This document shows, one piece after another, positions 8,330 through 17,214 of a DNA stretch of 64,000 nucleotides (positions within the stretch are counted from its first letter, which is position 1; each line of letters begins with the position of its first letter). Below the pieces are notes generated by a model. The model searched no databases, was not told the origin of the DNA, and saw only the letters and a list, made by a program, of their open reading frames with translations. The position numbers and the translations under genes were made by a program. The DNA is from Gammaproteobacteria bacterium (GTDB taxonomy: Bacteria > Pseudomonadota > Gammaproteobacteria > Arenicellales > Poriferihabitantaceae). The DNA is taken from contig VYFG01000089.1 in NCBI GenBank assembly GCA_009842505.1, positions 1 to 64,000 of the forward strand, in the 5' to 3' direction.

Positions 8330-8364
8330 TCGGTGGTTCGGAAATTATAGGTAATGGCTGGTAA

Positions 8365-9030
8365 CTATCGGAGCTGCCGGAAGTCTCCGGCCTGGTTTGT
8401 GGACCGTCCCGCCGACCCCGAGTTCCCCCGGATCCCGCGGAGCGACAGGTCATGCCACCGTTCGCTGGAGACGAGCACGGGCGGCTGGCCATTGTCGTAG
8501 AACCACGTGTCGAAGACAAACCGTCTCCCACTCGGGACCTCCTCGACATGCGCCGCCCAATGCTGGTTGAACAGGGTGCGGCGGTAGGCGGCGCGCAGCA
8601 CGCGGTGGAAACGGAGCAGGCCCGCATGCTGGAACAGCGCCAGGAAGCGGGTGGCGTTGACGGCCTCGTCCACGCAGTCCAGCTGCCCCAGCCGGTCCTC
8701 CTTGGTTCCTTTTGATGACAGCGGCAGGTTTCCGGCGACATCACGGCTAATCGGCGAATACAGGCCGGCCAGGTATTCCATGCGGGCAAGGGCGTGCTTG
8801 ATCTGGTCCCGCTCCTCCTTCGGGTTCGCGGCGCCGAAAAGAGCGACCACGGAACCCCACTCCCCGGCGCTGACCTGCACGGTCGTCTGCACGCTGCAGC
8901 CGAACCCGTGGCAGACGTCGAAGGATACCCCGGTCGCCTTCTCCGCCGACCAGGACGTGGCCATCGGGACGAGAAGGAGCAGGCTTACCCGGATGATTCG
9001 AAGCAATCGCTGGTTGTGTCGATGAGCCAC
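8365..9030 (-). CDS. Secreted protein with putative Cys-His-Asp triad
   Basis: A 221-residue protein with a basic start and a hydrophobic segment ending near MATSWSAEK, which looks like a cleavable signal peptide. The central part reads LDCVDEAVN, then NQHWAAHVEE, then RFVFDTWFYDNG. This order of Cys, His and Asp is typical of the transglutaminase/papain fold. The C-terminal tail is Ser/Gly/Arg-rich and probably unstructured. The gene is 35 bp upstream of the DoxX-like gene on the same strand. The enzyme class is inferred from the motif only. Confidence 0.6.
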   Translation of the reverse strand: MAHRHNQRLLRIIRVSLLLLVPMATSWSAEKATGVSFDVCHGFGCSVQTTVQVSAGEWGSVVALFGAANPKEERDQIKHALARMEYLAGLYSPISRDVAGNLPLSSKGTKEDRLGQLDCVDEAVNATRFLALFQHAGLLRFHRVLRAAYRRTLFNQHWAAHVEEVPSGRRFVFDTWFYDNGQPPVLVSSERWHDLSLRGIRGNSGSAGRSTNQAGDFRQLR

Positions 9031-9140
9031 AGAATTTATCCTGAACCGGCCAACCCCGGACTGATTCGGAAATGTATCAGCAAACCCGGGGCAAGGCCAT
9101 TACCCGTTATGATTGTCGAACCGGTGAGATCACGAAACCC

Positions 9141-9467
9141 ATGACCCTGTCAGGCTCCATTCCCTGGCTGATACTCGGCCTGGCGGCGCTGGTGGTCCTC
9201 CTGGTTCGGGGCCGGGGCTACCACGAGTCCGCGAACCGGGTGGTGCGGGACTGCTGCAGTCAGAACGGGCTGCAGCTGCTGGACGGCACCGTGGCCTTCC
9301 GCGGCCTGTCCGTCCTGCCCCAGCGGCCCTGCATCACGCGGACCTACCGCTTCGAATACTCCCGCGACGGCACTGACCGGCACATGGGGCTGATCACCCT
9401 GACCGGCAACGAGGTGATTTCCCTGCTCATCAATCCGGATCACCTGGCTGCGCAAACGGTCCACTAG
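9141..9467 (+). CDS. DUF3301 family membrane-anchored protein
   Basis: A 108-residue protein with one N-terminal transmembrane helix (IPWLILGLAALVVLLV), then a soluble part containing ANRVVRDCCSQNGLQLLDGT, TRTYRFEYSRDG and a C-terminal hydrophobic-strand pattern. This arrangement is typical of DUF3301, a family found mainly in Gammaproteobacteria. The ATG at 9141 was chosen because it places the helix at the N-terminus; the frame extends to 9072. Function unknown. Confidence 0.75.
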   Translation: MTLSGSIPWLILGLAALVVLLVRGRGYHESANRVVRDCCSQNGLQLLDGTVAFRGLSVLPQRPCITRTYRFEYSRDGTDRHMGLITLTGNEVISLLINPDHLAAQTVH

Positions 9468-9616
9468 ACCGCGCGATTCCGGCCCCTCCCCGGCCGGGGG
9501 CGCTCATCCCCGCCCGCCCTGCCGGACACCGGCCTGTCCGATGCCCGGATTCATGTACCCGGGGCCGCGGCCGTCCTGCTAGTATTGGCGGCCCCCGACC
9601 AAATGGATCCTGACGA

Positions 9617-10240
9617 ATGATCGATCTCTACACCTGGACCACGCCCAACGGCCGCAAGGTTTCCATCATGCTGGAGGAAGTGGGCCTTCCCTATACCGTC
9701 CACGGGGTGGACATCACCGCGGACGAACAGTTCGATCCCGGGTTCCTTGCCATCAGCCCGAACAACAAGATCCCGGCCATCGTCGACCACGAAGCCGACC
9801 GCAGCCTGTTCGAGTCGGGGGCCATCCTGATTTACCTCGCCGAGAAGACCGGCATGCTGATGCCCGCCGAAAACCGCTGGGAAATCCTGGAATGGCTCAT
9901 GTTCCAGATGGGCGGCTTCGGCCCCATGCTCGGCCAGGCACACCACTTCGTCCATTTCAACCCGGAGGCAAGCGGTTACGCGCGCAACCGTTACGAGGAG
10001 GAAGCGGACCGGCTGTATTCCGTCCTGGACGAGCGGCTCGAGGACCGCCGGTTCGTGGCCGGGGACTACTCCATCGCCGACATCGCGCTGTGGCCCTGGG
10101 CCTCGCGCTGGGAATGGCAGGGCATCGACATGGACGAATTCGAGAACGTGAAACGGTGGTATCTCGACATCGCCGCCCGTCCCGCGGTGCAGAAAGGCTA
10201 CCACGTCCCCAAACAGGTCAGCGAGATTCCCCTGCCGTGA
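9617..10240 (+). CDS. Glutathione S-transferase, Nu class (YfcG-like)
   Basis: A 207-residue cytosolic GST. The N-terminal thioredoxin-like domain reads DLYTWTTPNGRKVSIMLEE and contains SPNNKIPAIVD (the cis-Pro loop) and LFESGAILIYLAEKTG, which binds the glutathione gamma-glutamyl end. These blocks are characteristic of the E. coli YfcG group, which shows disulfide-reductase and peroxidase activity. The all-helical C-terminal domain follows, with YSIADIALWPWASRW. The last 23 bases overlap the convergent metallophosphoesterase gene. Confidence 0.9.
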   Translation: MIDLYTWTTPNGRKVSIMLEEVGLPYTVHGVDITADEQFDPGFLAISPNNKIPAIVDHEADRSLFESGAILIYLAEKTGMLMPAENRWEILEWLMFQMGGFGPMLGQAHHFVHFNPEASGYARNRYEEEADRLYSVLDERLEDRRFVAGDYSIADIALWPWASRWEWQGIDMDEFENVKRWYLDIAARPAVQKGYHVPKQVSEIPLP

Positions 10241-11300
10241 GCGGGCCCCGGGACCGGGGCTGAAGGTCGAAGCAGCTGATCTCGTTCAGGGATCCAAGCC
10301 GCATCAGGGGTCCCCAGGTGCCGGTGCCGCAGGAAACGTAGAGATGGCTGCCGCCCTGGCGGAACAGTCCCCGGATGCGGTTGAACCGCCGGCGCACCAG
10401 GAGGTTGAACGGGAAGATCTGGCCGTTGTGGGTATGGCCGGACAGCATCAGGTCCACGCCGTGCCCGATGGCGGATTCCCAGCCCAGCGGGCGGTGGTAC
10501 AGGAGAATGCTGAAATGATCGTCCCTCACCCCCACCTCGGGCAGGTGCCGGGCAACCTGATCCGGGTTCTCGTCGTCATCGATGCCGATGAACTGGACGC
10601 CATCCGCAAGATAGCTTTGCTGGCGCAGCGGGATCACGTCCAGTGCCTCCAGCATGGAAATCGCCTTGGGCAGGTCGGCGTAGCGCTCGTGGTTGCCCAC
10701 GGAGAAGAGGGTGGTGCCGGTGAGATTCTCCAGCGGCCGCAGGGCGTCGATTTCCACCGCGCTGGAATCGATCAGGTCGCCGGTGATGGCCACGTAATCC
10801 GGCTTGAGGCGATTGATCCGGTCGACTATACGGGCCATGAACCCGCCCTGGCGTGAGCCGATGTGGATGTCGCTGATCTGCACCACCCGGAGCGGCCGGT
10901 CGAGCTTGTCCGATGCGATCTCGAACCGCCGGATGGCGACATGGTGCGAGGCGGCCATGGCGAAGAGCGCCAGCACCGCCCCGGCCGCGAGCAGCCAGGG
11001 AACCGCCGCACGGTCAGACAGCGGCAGGATCAGGCGCAGCAGTTCATAGACCACCGTGACCGAGGCGAACACGAAACTGATGCCCATCCAGTGCACCACC
11101 ACGTAACGCAGCGCGAGCCGCGGGCCCTGGAAGGAAATCCACATGCCGAGGAAGCCCACCGCCCAGATCCCGAGGATCGCGGGCCACCCCAGGGTCCACG
11201 TTCCGCCGGCCCAGGCAGACAGCCGCCATACCGGGTAGGCGAAGACATAGAAACAGGCCGCGGCGAACAGCAGCAGGAACAGCGGGCGGACTCTGGACAC
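10218..11300 (-). CDS. Membrane-anchored calcineurin-type metallophosphoesterase
   Basis: A 360-residue protein. The first 125 residues hold about four transmembrane helices. The remainder is a metallophosphoesterase domain with the full dinuclear-metal motif set: ISDIHIG, TGDLID, VGNHE and SGHTHNGQ. Related YkuE/YaeI-type proteins act on lipid or nucleotide phosphoesters at the membrane. It overlaps the convergent GST gene by 23 bp. Substrate not predictable. Confidence 0.85.
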   Translation of the reverse strand: MSRVRPLFLLLFAAACFYVFAYPVWRLSAWAGGTWTLGWPAILGIWAVGFLGMWISFQGPRLALRYVVVHWMGISFVFASVTVVYELLRLILPLSDRAAVPWLLAAGAVLALFAMAASHHVAIRRFEIASDKLDRPLRVVQISDIHIGSRQGGFMARIVDRINRLKPDYVAITGDLIDSSAVEIDALRPLENLTGTTLFSVGNHERYADLPKAISMLEALDVIPLRQQSYLADGVQFIGIDDDENPDQVARHLPEVGVRDDHFSILLYHRPLGWESAIGHGVDLMLSGHTHNGQIFPFNLLVRRRFNRIRGLFRQGGSHLYVSCGTGTWGPLMRLGSLNEISCFDLQPRSRGPLTAGESR

Positions 11301-11460
11301 GATGAACGGCTGGTGGCTTTCCCCTCGGGATTGACCGGAACCATAACCGATGGTTCACTGCCGTGACCAGCCTCCGCAGTCCCTGGATCCTCCCGGCCCC
11401 TGGCTCTCCCGTCCCTGGCGTGGCCCAGCGGATGACCATGCCGGTCCGGCCGGACCCTGC

Positions 11461-12144
11461 TCAGCCGATGGACATTGCCAGTACGCGGCTGATCTGTGCC
11501 TGGTTCATGCCCGACTCCCCGCGCCAGGCATTGAACGCCTCCTGCACCTTCCGAAGAGCGGTCTTCCCGCCGGGCGGGCCGTCCACCACGCCGGCGTCGA
11601 TCAGGGCCCGGGTCACGTCCCCCGTGACCAGGAACCCGTCCTTGCCCATGGCGCGAAGGTAGTACTGCGCGCTGTTGCCGCCAAGGCGCTCGCCGTGCTT
11701 CTTGAGGAAGTCCAGCAGTCCCACGTAATCGTCATCCGGCCAGCCGGCAATGAACGCGGCGAAGGATCCATGCTCCGCCGCCACCTGCCGGATCATGGCG
11801 GCGTTGCGCGGCACCGTGAGAATCTTCTGCCGGTTGCGGACGATGCGCTCGTCCGTGCACAGTTCCTCGATGTCCTCCGGCGCGAGAAAGGCGCAGGTGT
11901 CCACGTCGAAACGGTGAAACGCCTCCTCGAAGCCCGGCCACTTGTTCTCGATGACCCGCCAGACGAACCCGGCCTTGAAAACGGCCCGGGTCATGCCCGC
12001 CAGGTGCCGGTGGTCCGGAATCCGCGAAAGCGCCCCGGGGGCGAGAATGCCCGTGGGCAGTTTCTCCCGGAGGGCCTCCATCCCGCCATGATGCCCCGCC
12101 GCCCGTTCGAGGATGGATTCCAGTCTGCTGATTTGTTTCGCCAT
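11461..12144 (-). CDS. Tag-family (DNA-3-methyladenine glycosylase I-like) protein
   Basis: A 227-residue protein that keeps the HhH-type glycosylase core of the Tag family: GFVWRVIENKWPGFEEAFHRFD, then DERIVRNRQKILTVPRNA and FLKKHGERLGGNSAQYYLRAMG. It has no N-terminal Cys pair and no C-terminal NDHxxxC, so the zinc-binding 'snap' of true Tag is absent. The ATG at 12144 is 35 bp from the divergent pyk start, so the two promoters must overlap. It is probably a diverged DNA glycosylase; lesion specificity unknown. Confidence 0.7.
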   Translation of the reverse strand: MAKQISRLESILERAAGHHGGMEALREKLPTGILAPGALSRIPDHRHLAGMTRAVFKAGFVWRVIENKWPGFEEAFHRFDVDTCAFLAPEDIEELCTDERIVRNRQKILTVPRNAAMIRQVAAEHGSFAAFIAGWPDDDYVGLLDFLKKHGERLGGNSAQYYLRAMGKDGFLVTGDVTRALIDAGVVDGPPGGKTALRKVQEAFNAWRGESGMNQAQISRVLAMSIG

Positions 12145-12178
12145 ATAATCCCGCACGGAAGTTTCCGATCGCCCAATC

Positions 12179-13609
12179 ATGCCCCAAGCCGCCCGTTTGA
12201 GAAAGACCAAGGTCATCGCCACCATCGGTCCCGCCTGCGACGACATCGACACCCTCACCCGCATGATATCGGCCGGCATGAACGTCGCCCGGCTCAACAT
12301 GTCCCACGGTGACGTCGCCTACCATACCGCCACCCTGGAACGGATCCGGCAGGCGGCGGACGGCTCGGACACGACGGTTGCGGTCATGGTGGACAACCGG
12401 GGCCGGGAAATCCGGACCCGCAGGATGGCGGCGGACGGCGCCACGCTCAGGCGGGGGGACCTGTTCCGCCTGTACGGCGACGGCAGGACCGGGGACGAGA
12501 CCGGCGTCTCCCTCACCTACCCCAGGCTGCACCTGCATGCCCGGGCCGGGGAGCGGATCCTGGTGGACGACGGCCAGATCGAGCTTCGCGTCGAGGAAAC
12601 CGACGGCGAGTCGGTGGTCTGCCGGATCGTCTGCGGGGGCGTGCTGAAGCACAACAAGGGCGTCAACTTTCCCGACAGCACCAGCGCCCTCGACGACATC
12701 GAGTACGACGACCGGATGGAGGTGGATTTCGCCGCCGCCCACCAAGTGGAATACTTCGCCGCCTCCTTCATCCGCAGCGGGCGCGAGATCCGGGACCTCA
12801 GGGAGCGGTTCACGCGGCGCGGCGTGGACATCGCCATCATCGCCAAGATCGAGAACCGGGAAGGTGTCAGCAACATCATCGACATCATCGACGCGGCCAA
12901 CGGCATCATGGTGGCCCGGGGCGACCTCGGCGTGGAACTGGAGATGGGCGAAGGCCCGAAGATCCAGAAGCAGATCATCCGCGCCACGGTATCCCGGGGC
13001 AAGCCGGTGATCACCGCTACCCAGATGCTGGACTCCATGGAGCGCAACCCCCGCCCCACCCGCGCCGAGGTGAACGACGTCGCCAATGCCATCTTCGACG
13101 GGTCATCCGCGGTGATGCTCTCCGGTGAAACCGCCTCCGGCACCCGGCCCGTGGAATCCGTGGACACCATGGCCAGCCTGGCGCTGGAGGCGGAATCGGG
13201 CCTCGATGAATACGGCTACCTGCAGCGCATCGAATCCCACCCGTCCAACGAGGTCACCGAGGCCGTGGCCCAGGCCGCCATCACCATGGCCAATCACCTC
13301 AAGGCCGCCGCGATCATCGCCCTCACGGAAACCGGGTTCACCGCGCGGCTGATCTCCAAACACCGGCCGAAGAGTCCCATCCTGGCCGTGACTTCCTCGA
13401 AACCGGTGGTGCAGCGCCTGGCCATGAACTGGGGCGTGCTGGGGATGCTGTACCAGGGGCAGGGCAACGACGAAGACCGCACCCAATTCGCCCTGGCAAA
13501 CGCCCGGGAACTGGGTTACGTCAGCACGGGGGACCTCGTGATCATGACCGCGGGCAGCGCGCGCCAGGCGGGCAGTACCGATCTCATTCGCGTGCTCACC
13601 GTCGACTAG
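12179..13609 (+). CDS. pyk: Pyruvate kinase
   Basis: Converts phosphoenolpyruvate and ADP to pyruvate and ATP in lower glycolysis. The 476-residue protein carries RKTKVIATIGPACD at the N-terminus, GMNVARLNMSHG, the active-site region IIAKIENREGV (catalytic Lys and Glu), ANGIMVARGDLGVELEMG, and KPVITATQMLDSM. Length and order of blocks are normal for a bacterial pyruvate kinase, and the C-terminal allosteric domain is present (ALTETGFTARLISKHRP). It is divergent from the Tag-like gene. Confidence 0.96.
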   Translation: MPQAARLRKTKVIATIGPACDDIDTLTRMISAGMNVARLNMSHGDVAYHTATLERIRQAADGSDTTVAVMVDNRGREIRTRRMAADGATLRRGDLFRLYGDGRTGDETGVSLTYPRLHLHARAGERILVDDGQIELRVEETDGESVVCRIVCGGVLKHNKGVNFPDSTSALDDIEYDDRMEVDFAAAHQVEYFAASFIRSGREIRDLRERFTRRGVDIAIIAKIENREGVSNIIDIIDAANGIMVARGDLGVELEMGEGPKIQKQIIRATVSRGKPVITATQMLDSMERNPRPTRAEVNDVANAIFDGSSAVMLSGETASGTRPVESVDTMASLALEAESGLDEYGYLQRIESHPSNEVTEAVAQAAITMANHLKAAAIIALTETGFTARLISKHRPKSPILAVTSSKPVVQRLAMNWGVLGMLYQGQGNDEDRTQFALANARELGYVSTGDLVIMTAGSARQAGSTDLIRVLTVD

Positions 13610-13882
13610 CCCGAACCCGGCCGTCGGGCAGGCCGACCGGCGCATGACAACAGCAACCGGACCGGGCTTGCCGTATCTTCCTGGCAATCTCCGCAATGGC
13701 AGTCCCGCATGTTTGCCTTTTCTGGCAGTTGTGCGACCATCGGGTCCGCAGTCCGGACAGGTCACAGATGCCGAAGTCGGCGCCTCGTATAACTCTTCAT
13801 CCATCCAGGCCCATTTCTTTTTCACTATAGTTGGGCCTCCGCCGGGGCGTGCTCCGGGAAATCCCCGAATGGCGCCGCTGAA
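13610..13882. other. Intergenic region between pyk and glpE
   Basis: This stretch between convergent genes has frames on both strands but no convincing gene. A minus-strand frame starting at 13825 begins with MKKKWAWMDEELYEA and holds a CPDCG, but it runs through the antisense of pyk and loses any zinc-ribbon logic after 30 residues. No clear terminator with a T-tract was found. Confidence 0.35.
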
Positions 13883-14194
13883 TCATTCCTCGGGGTTTCC
13901 CGACAGGCGCCAGCCCTTGAACCCTCCGTCCAGGCTGTAGCAGCGCTCGAAGCCCTGCGCGGCGAGAAACCGTGCGGCGTCCTGGCTGGTATTGCCATGA
14001 TAGCAGCAGACGATGACCGGGCCTGCGCGGTCGGCGGTGGCGATGAACTCCGCCACGTTCCGGTTGTCCAGGTGCAGCGCCCCGGCGATATGCCCCGACC
14101 GGAAGGAGGCCGGGTCGCGGATGTCCACGACGACGGCGTTTTCATTGCGGATCATTTCCAGGGCGCCCGCCTGGTCGATGCGTTGGTAGTCCAT
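13883..14194 (-). CDS. glpE: Single-domain rhodanese, thiosulfate sulfurtransferase GlpE
   Basis: Transfers sulfane sulfur from thiosulfate to cyanide or thioredoxin in the cytoplasm. The 103-residue product matches GlpE in length and in sequence: VVVDIRDPASFRSGHI near 23-38, then VCCYHGNTSQ holding the active-site loop with the catalytic Cys before YHGN, and YSLDGGFKGW near the end. The ATG at 14194 gives the usual GlpE N-terminus; the frame extends further but without similarity. Confidence 0.88.
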   Translation of the reverse strand: MDYQRIDQAGALEMIRNENAVVVDIRDPASFRSGHIAGALHLDNRNVAEFIATADRAGPVIVCCYHGNTSQDAARFLAAQGFERCYSLDGGFKGWRLSGNPEE

Positions 14195-14291
14195 GATGAT
14201 CTGTGACGGTTTCCGCCCGGGGCCGGCGGTTACGGAACCCGCGCCGGGCCGGGATACCCGCAAGTGAGTATACGCGAACCGGCCGCGGGGA

Positions 14292-14804
14292 TCAGGGCCG
14301 CGGAACCCGCAGGCGAAGCTTCTCCCCCCTTTGCACCAGTTCCAATTCGCCGAGGAAGCTCATTCCGAGCAGGATTTCCTGCCCGCTCATGTCGGGATTG
14401 ATGCTGGCGGGGACATTGCCCATCTCGATGTGCCCGAGCCGGACCCGCTCCAGGCGGGTGGCATAGACGGTGACATCGCCATTGGCGGTCCTCGCCGTCA
14501 ACGCAGGTCCCCTGGCAAGGCCGATGGTGTCGGCAACCGCCCCCGGTATGCTGACGAGGGTGGCGCCGGTGTCCAGGAAGAAGCGCACCGGGCGGCCGTT
14601 GATCTCGCCGCTGGCAACGTAATGTCCCGTCCGGTTCTGTTTCAGCACCACCTCGCGCTCTCCGCCTTCCAGCACGCGGGTGAGGTTGGCCCGGTTGGGG
14701 TTCTGCTGCTGGTCCAGAAGCCAGCTGAAAATGTACGTCATCCCGCCGATGAACAGCAGGGTCACGATGATGCCGCCGTATCGCCGGAAGGTGCTGCCGG
14801 ACAA
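14292..14804 (-). CDS. Retropepsin-like aspartic protease, clan AA (TIGR02281-type)
   Basis: A 170-residue protein with one N-terminal transmembrane helix (about residues 10-31), followed by a periplasmic domain with VRFFLDTGATLVSI, the single-copy aspartic-protease motif (D-T-G-A), and a later hydrophobic-Gly segment, ILLGMSFLGEL. This is the layout of the TIGR02281 group of predicted retropepsin-like proteases. Length is normal. Natural substrates are not known. Confidence 0.85.
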   Translation of the reverse strand: MSGSTFRRYGGIIVTLLFIGGMTYIFSWLLDQQQNPNRANLTRVLEGGEREVVLKQNRTGHYVASGEINGRPVRFFLDTGATLVSIPGAVADTIGLARGPALTARTANGDVTVYATRLERVRLGHIEMGNVPASINPDMSGQEILLGMSFLGELELVQRGEKLRLRVPRP

Positions 14805-14933
14805 CTGTCACGATCCTGGGAACCCGGATGCCAATATACCCGACCCGGGGCCCGTGCCCCACCCCGGGCGACGGTCCCGTGGTGCCGCACGGCATGTCAT
14901 TGGGTATACTTTCGGGGCTACCCTCGCGCACCC

Positions 14934-15767
14934 ATGACCGATCACGCCAGCAGGATCAAGTCGATGAAGCTCTATACCCACATAGGGCGCATCCATAATG
15001 AACTCGCCGAACTCGGCAAGGGCGCGGCCGACCCGATCAGCGCCGGGGAAATCAGCGCGTTCGACCAGCTGCACTATCACGGCACCCGCGCCGTGGACGA
15101 CGCCATCGGACGCATGGGGCTCGATGCCGGCTCCAGGGTGCTGGAGATCGGCTCGGGGCTCGGCGGCCCCGCGCGCCATATCGCCAGCCGCGCCGGCACC
15201 CGGGTGCTGGCGCTGGAGCTGCAGCCGGACCAGGACGCGCTCGCCGCCGAACTGACCGCGCGCTGCGGACTGTCCGCACTGGTGGAACATGCCTGCGGCG
15301 ACTTTCTCGCCTTCGACTGGGGGAACCGGCGCTTCGACGCCATCGTGAGCTGGCTGGCCATCTTCCACATCCCGGACCGCGGGGGGCTGCTCGGGATATC
15401 CCGCGACATCCTGGCGGAGGGAGGGCTTTTCTATGCCGAGGACATGTACTCCCGCAGCCCAATGGACCCGGAGGCGCACGCCGAGCTCGCGAGCGGCATG
15501 TATGCCGCCTACCTGCCGGATTTCGATACCTACCGGGACGACTTCACCGCGGCGGGCTTCGAGATCCTGGCCTTGGATGACATGTCCGACGACTGGACCG
15601 AATTCACCACCGGCCGGCTGGCGGACCACCGAAGCCGGCGCGCGCGCCACGTGCGCGTCCACGGCGAGCCGACCTACCGGGCCCTGGAGGAGTTCTACGA
15701 CCTGGTGAACCGTCATTTCCGCTCGGGTAAACTGGGCGGTCTACGTATTCTCGCGCGCAGCCCCTGA
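14934..15767 (+). CDS. Class I SAM-dependent methyltransferase
   Basis: A 277-residue enzyme with the Rossmann motif I as VLEIGSGLGGPARHIA at about 80-95 and the acidic residue of motif II in LALELQPDQ. The strand-4 region is FDAIVSWLAIFHIPDRGGLL. The long C-terminal part with DMYSRSPMDPEAHAEL resembles small-molecule N-methyltransferases (glycine, sarcosine or phosphoethanolamine type). The ATG at 14934 was chosen as the first residue of the conserved region. The next gene, a solute-binding protein, lies 55 bp downstream on the same strand, so it may be coupled to the importer. Substrate unknown. Confidence 0.8.
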   Translation: MTDHASRIKSMKLYTHIGRIHNELAELGKGAADPISAGEISAFDQLHYHGTRAVDDAIGRMGLDAGSRVLEIGSGLGGPARHIASRAGTRVLALELQPDQDALAAELTARCGLSALVEHACGDFLAFDWGNRRFDAIVSWLAIFHIPDRGGLLGISRDILAEGGLFYAEDMYSRSPMDPEAHAELASGMYAAYLPDFDTYRDDFTAAGFEILALDDMSDDWTEFTTGRLADHRSRRARHVRVHGEPTYRALEEFYDLVNRHFRSGKLGGLRILARSP

Positions 15768-15822
15768 CCCGATCCCGGGTTGCCGGGCTGCCGCATCACA
15801 ACCATTCGTGAGGTACCAACCC

Positions 15823-17127
15823 ATGTCCAATCGCACAAACAAAGATAGTCCCGACACCGGCCGCCGCAAGACCCTGAGGACCCTGGGCGCCGCGGCGGGC
15901 GCTGGGGTGGCCGCCAGTCTCTCGCCCACGCTGTTTCCAAGGGCCCATGCCCAGTCCGCTCCCATCCGGATCGGCGCCCAGTTCCACCGCACGGGCATCG
16001 GCGCTTCCTACGGGCGCTGGTACGAACGCACCGCGCAGGCAGCGGCGAAACTGATCAACGACGAGGGCGGAATCAACGGCCGACCCGTGGAGCTGGTGGT
16101 CGAGGACGACGGCACCGATCCGAAGCGGGGCGCCGAGGTCGTCGAGAAATTCGCCGCCCAGCACAACGTGGACGTCGCCTACGGCACCCTGTTCTCCCAT
16201 GTGGTGAACGGCTCCGCGCCCCGGGCGGGGGAACTCAAGCTTCCCTACATCGTGGTCTCCGAGGGCTATCACGTGGCCTCGGGAAAGCTCAACCGGTACG
16301 TGTTCCAGCCCGGCATCACCGACGTCCGGTCCCAGGTGATCTCAATGGCGCCCTGGGTGGCGTCCAATCTCGGCCGGAAGGTCACCATGATCTTCCCGGA
16401 CTACGCGTTCGGCCACGATCACCGGGACTACTTTTCCCAGGCCATCGCCGCCCAGGGCGGGGAGGTGCTGGAACTGATCGCCATCCCCCCCACGGAAACC
16501 TCCTTCACCCGGCACCTGCCAAGGATCGCCCGGGACACGGAAGTGCTGTACCACGTCATGGTGGGGCCCGGCGTGCTCACCTTCGTCAAGGAACTGGGGC
16601 AGCATTTCGGCAGCCAGCGGCCGGAGATCTTCGGCTTCATCGACTCCCTCGAGGCGGTGGACCTGAAGACCCCCCAGCTCGAGTTCCTCGAGGGCACCTA
16701 TTTCTGGGAGGGCTATCCCCGCTATGCCCAGCCGGACCAGACGGAGCATGACCGGTTCTACCGGGCCGCCGTCAGCGTCGACGACAACGGCGCCAGCATC
16801 AGCGACCCCAAGGATGTCTCCACCTATGCGCACATGTTCGGCTGCTGGGAGACCCTGTTCATCATCAAGCAGGCCATGGAGGCCAGTGACTACGGCGGGC
16901 CGGCGGATCGTGCCCGGTTCGTCGAGGCCATGGAGGCGATGGAGTCCTTCGAGGAGGGGCGGAACCATCCCCAGGGCCGCAAGGTGTTCGACGCCCGCAT
17001 CCACCAGTGCTTCGGCCACCAGTCCATCTCGAAGGTGGAGGACGGCCGGCTGAACGTGGTCCACAGGACCTCGATCGAGGACGGGCGCTACGAGGCCGAG
17101 GCGGACTACACCACCATGCCGCTGTAA
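15823..17127 (+). CDS. ABC importer substrate-binding protein (LivK/UrtA type), Tat-exported
   Basis: A 434-residue periplasmic binding protein of the type 1 fold. The N-terminus has a twin-arginine signal (GRRKTLRTLGAAAGAGVAA, cleavage near AHAQS). The mature part shows IRIGAQFHRTG, LINDEGGINGRPVELVVEDDGTDP and YAFGHDHRDYF, as in branched-chain amino acid, amide and urea binding proteins. The ATG at 15823 follows GAGGT and was preferred over the upstream in-frame ATG. It is the first gene of a five-gene importer. Ligand undetermined: the sequence separates it from both classic LivK and UrtA. Confidence 0.88.
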   Translation: MSNRTNKDSPDTGRRKTLRTLGAAAGAGVAASLSPTLFPRAHAQSAPIRIGAQFHRTGIGASYGRWYERTAQAAAKLINDEGGINGRPVELVVEDDGTDPKRGAEVVEKFAAQHNVDVAYGTLFSHVVNGSAPRAGELKLPYIVVSEGYHVASGKLNRYVFQPGITDVRSQVISMAPWVASNLGRKVTMIFPDYAFGHDHRDYFSQAIAAQGGEVLELIAIPPTETSFTRHLPRIARDTEVLYHVMVGPGVLTFVKELGQHFGSQRPEIFGFIDSLEAVDLKTPQLEFLEGTYFWEGYPRYAQPDQTEHDRFYRAAVSVDDNGASISDPKDVSTYAHMFGCWETLFIIKQAMEASDYGGPADRARFVEAMEAMESFEEGRNHPQGRKVFDARIHQCFGHQSISKVEDGRLNVVHRTSIEDGRYEAEADYTTMPL

Positions 17128-17214
17128 CGCAGGGGCCGACTCACCGGGGCAATGTCCGGCTGGCCGGCATTGCCCCGATCACCGCTGCCACCGCCGCCCG
17201 CTTCCCCCTGAGGC

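Noticed and set aside
13610..13825. A small minus-strand gene starting MKKKWAWMDEELYEA with a CPDCG motif
   Set aside because: Only one Cys pair appears before the frame loses protein-like character, and it runs into the antisense of pyk. The possible purine-rich ribosome binding site is too far from the ATG. It would need a frameshift to make a zinc ribbon.
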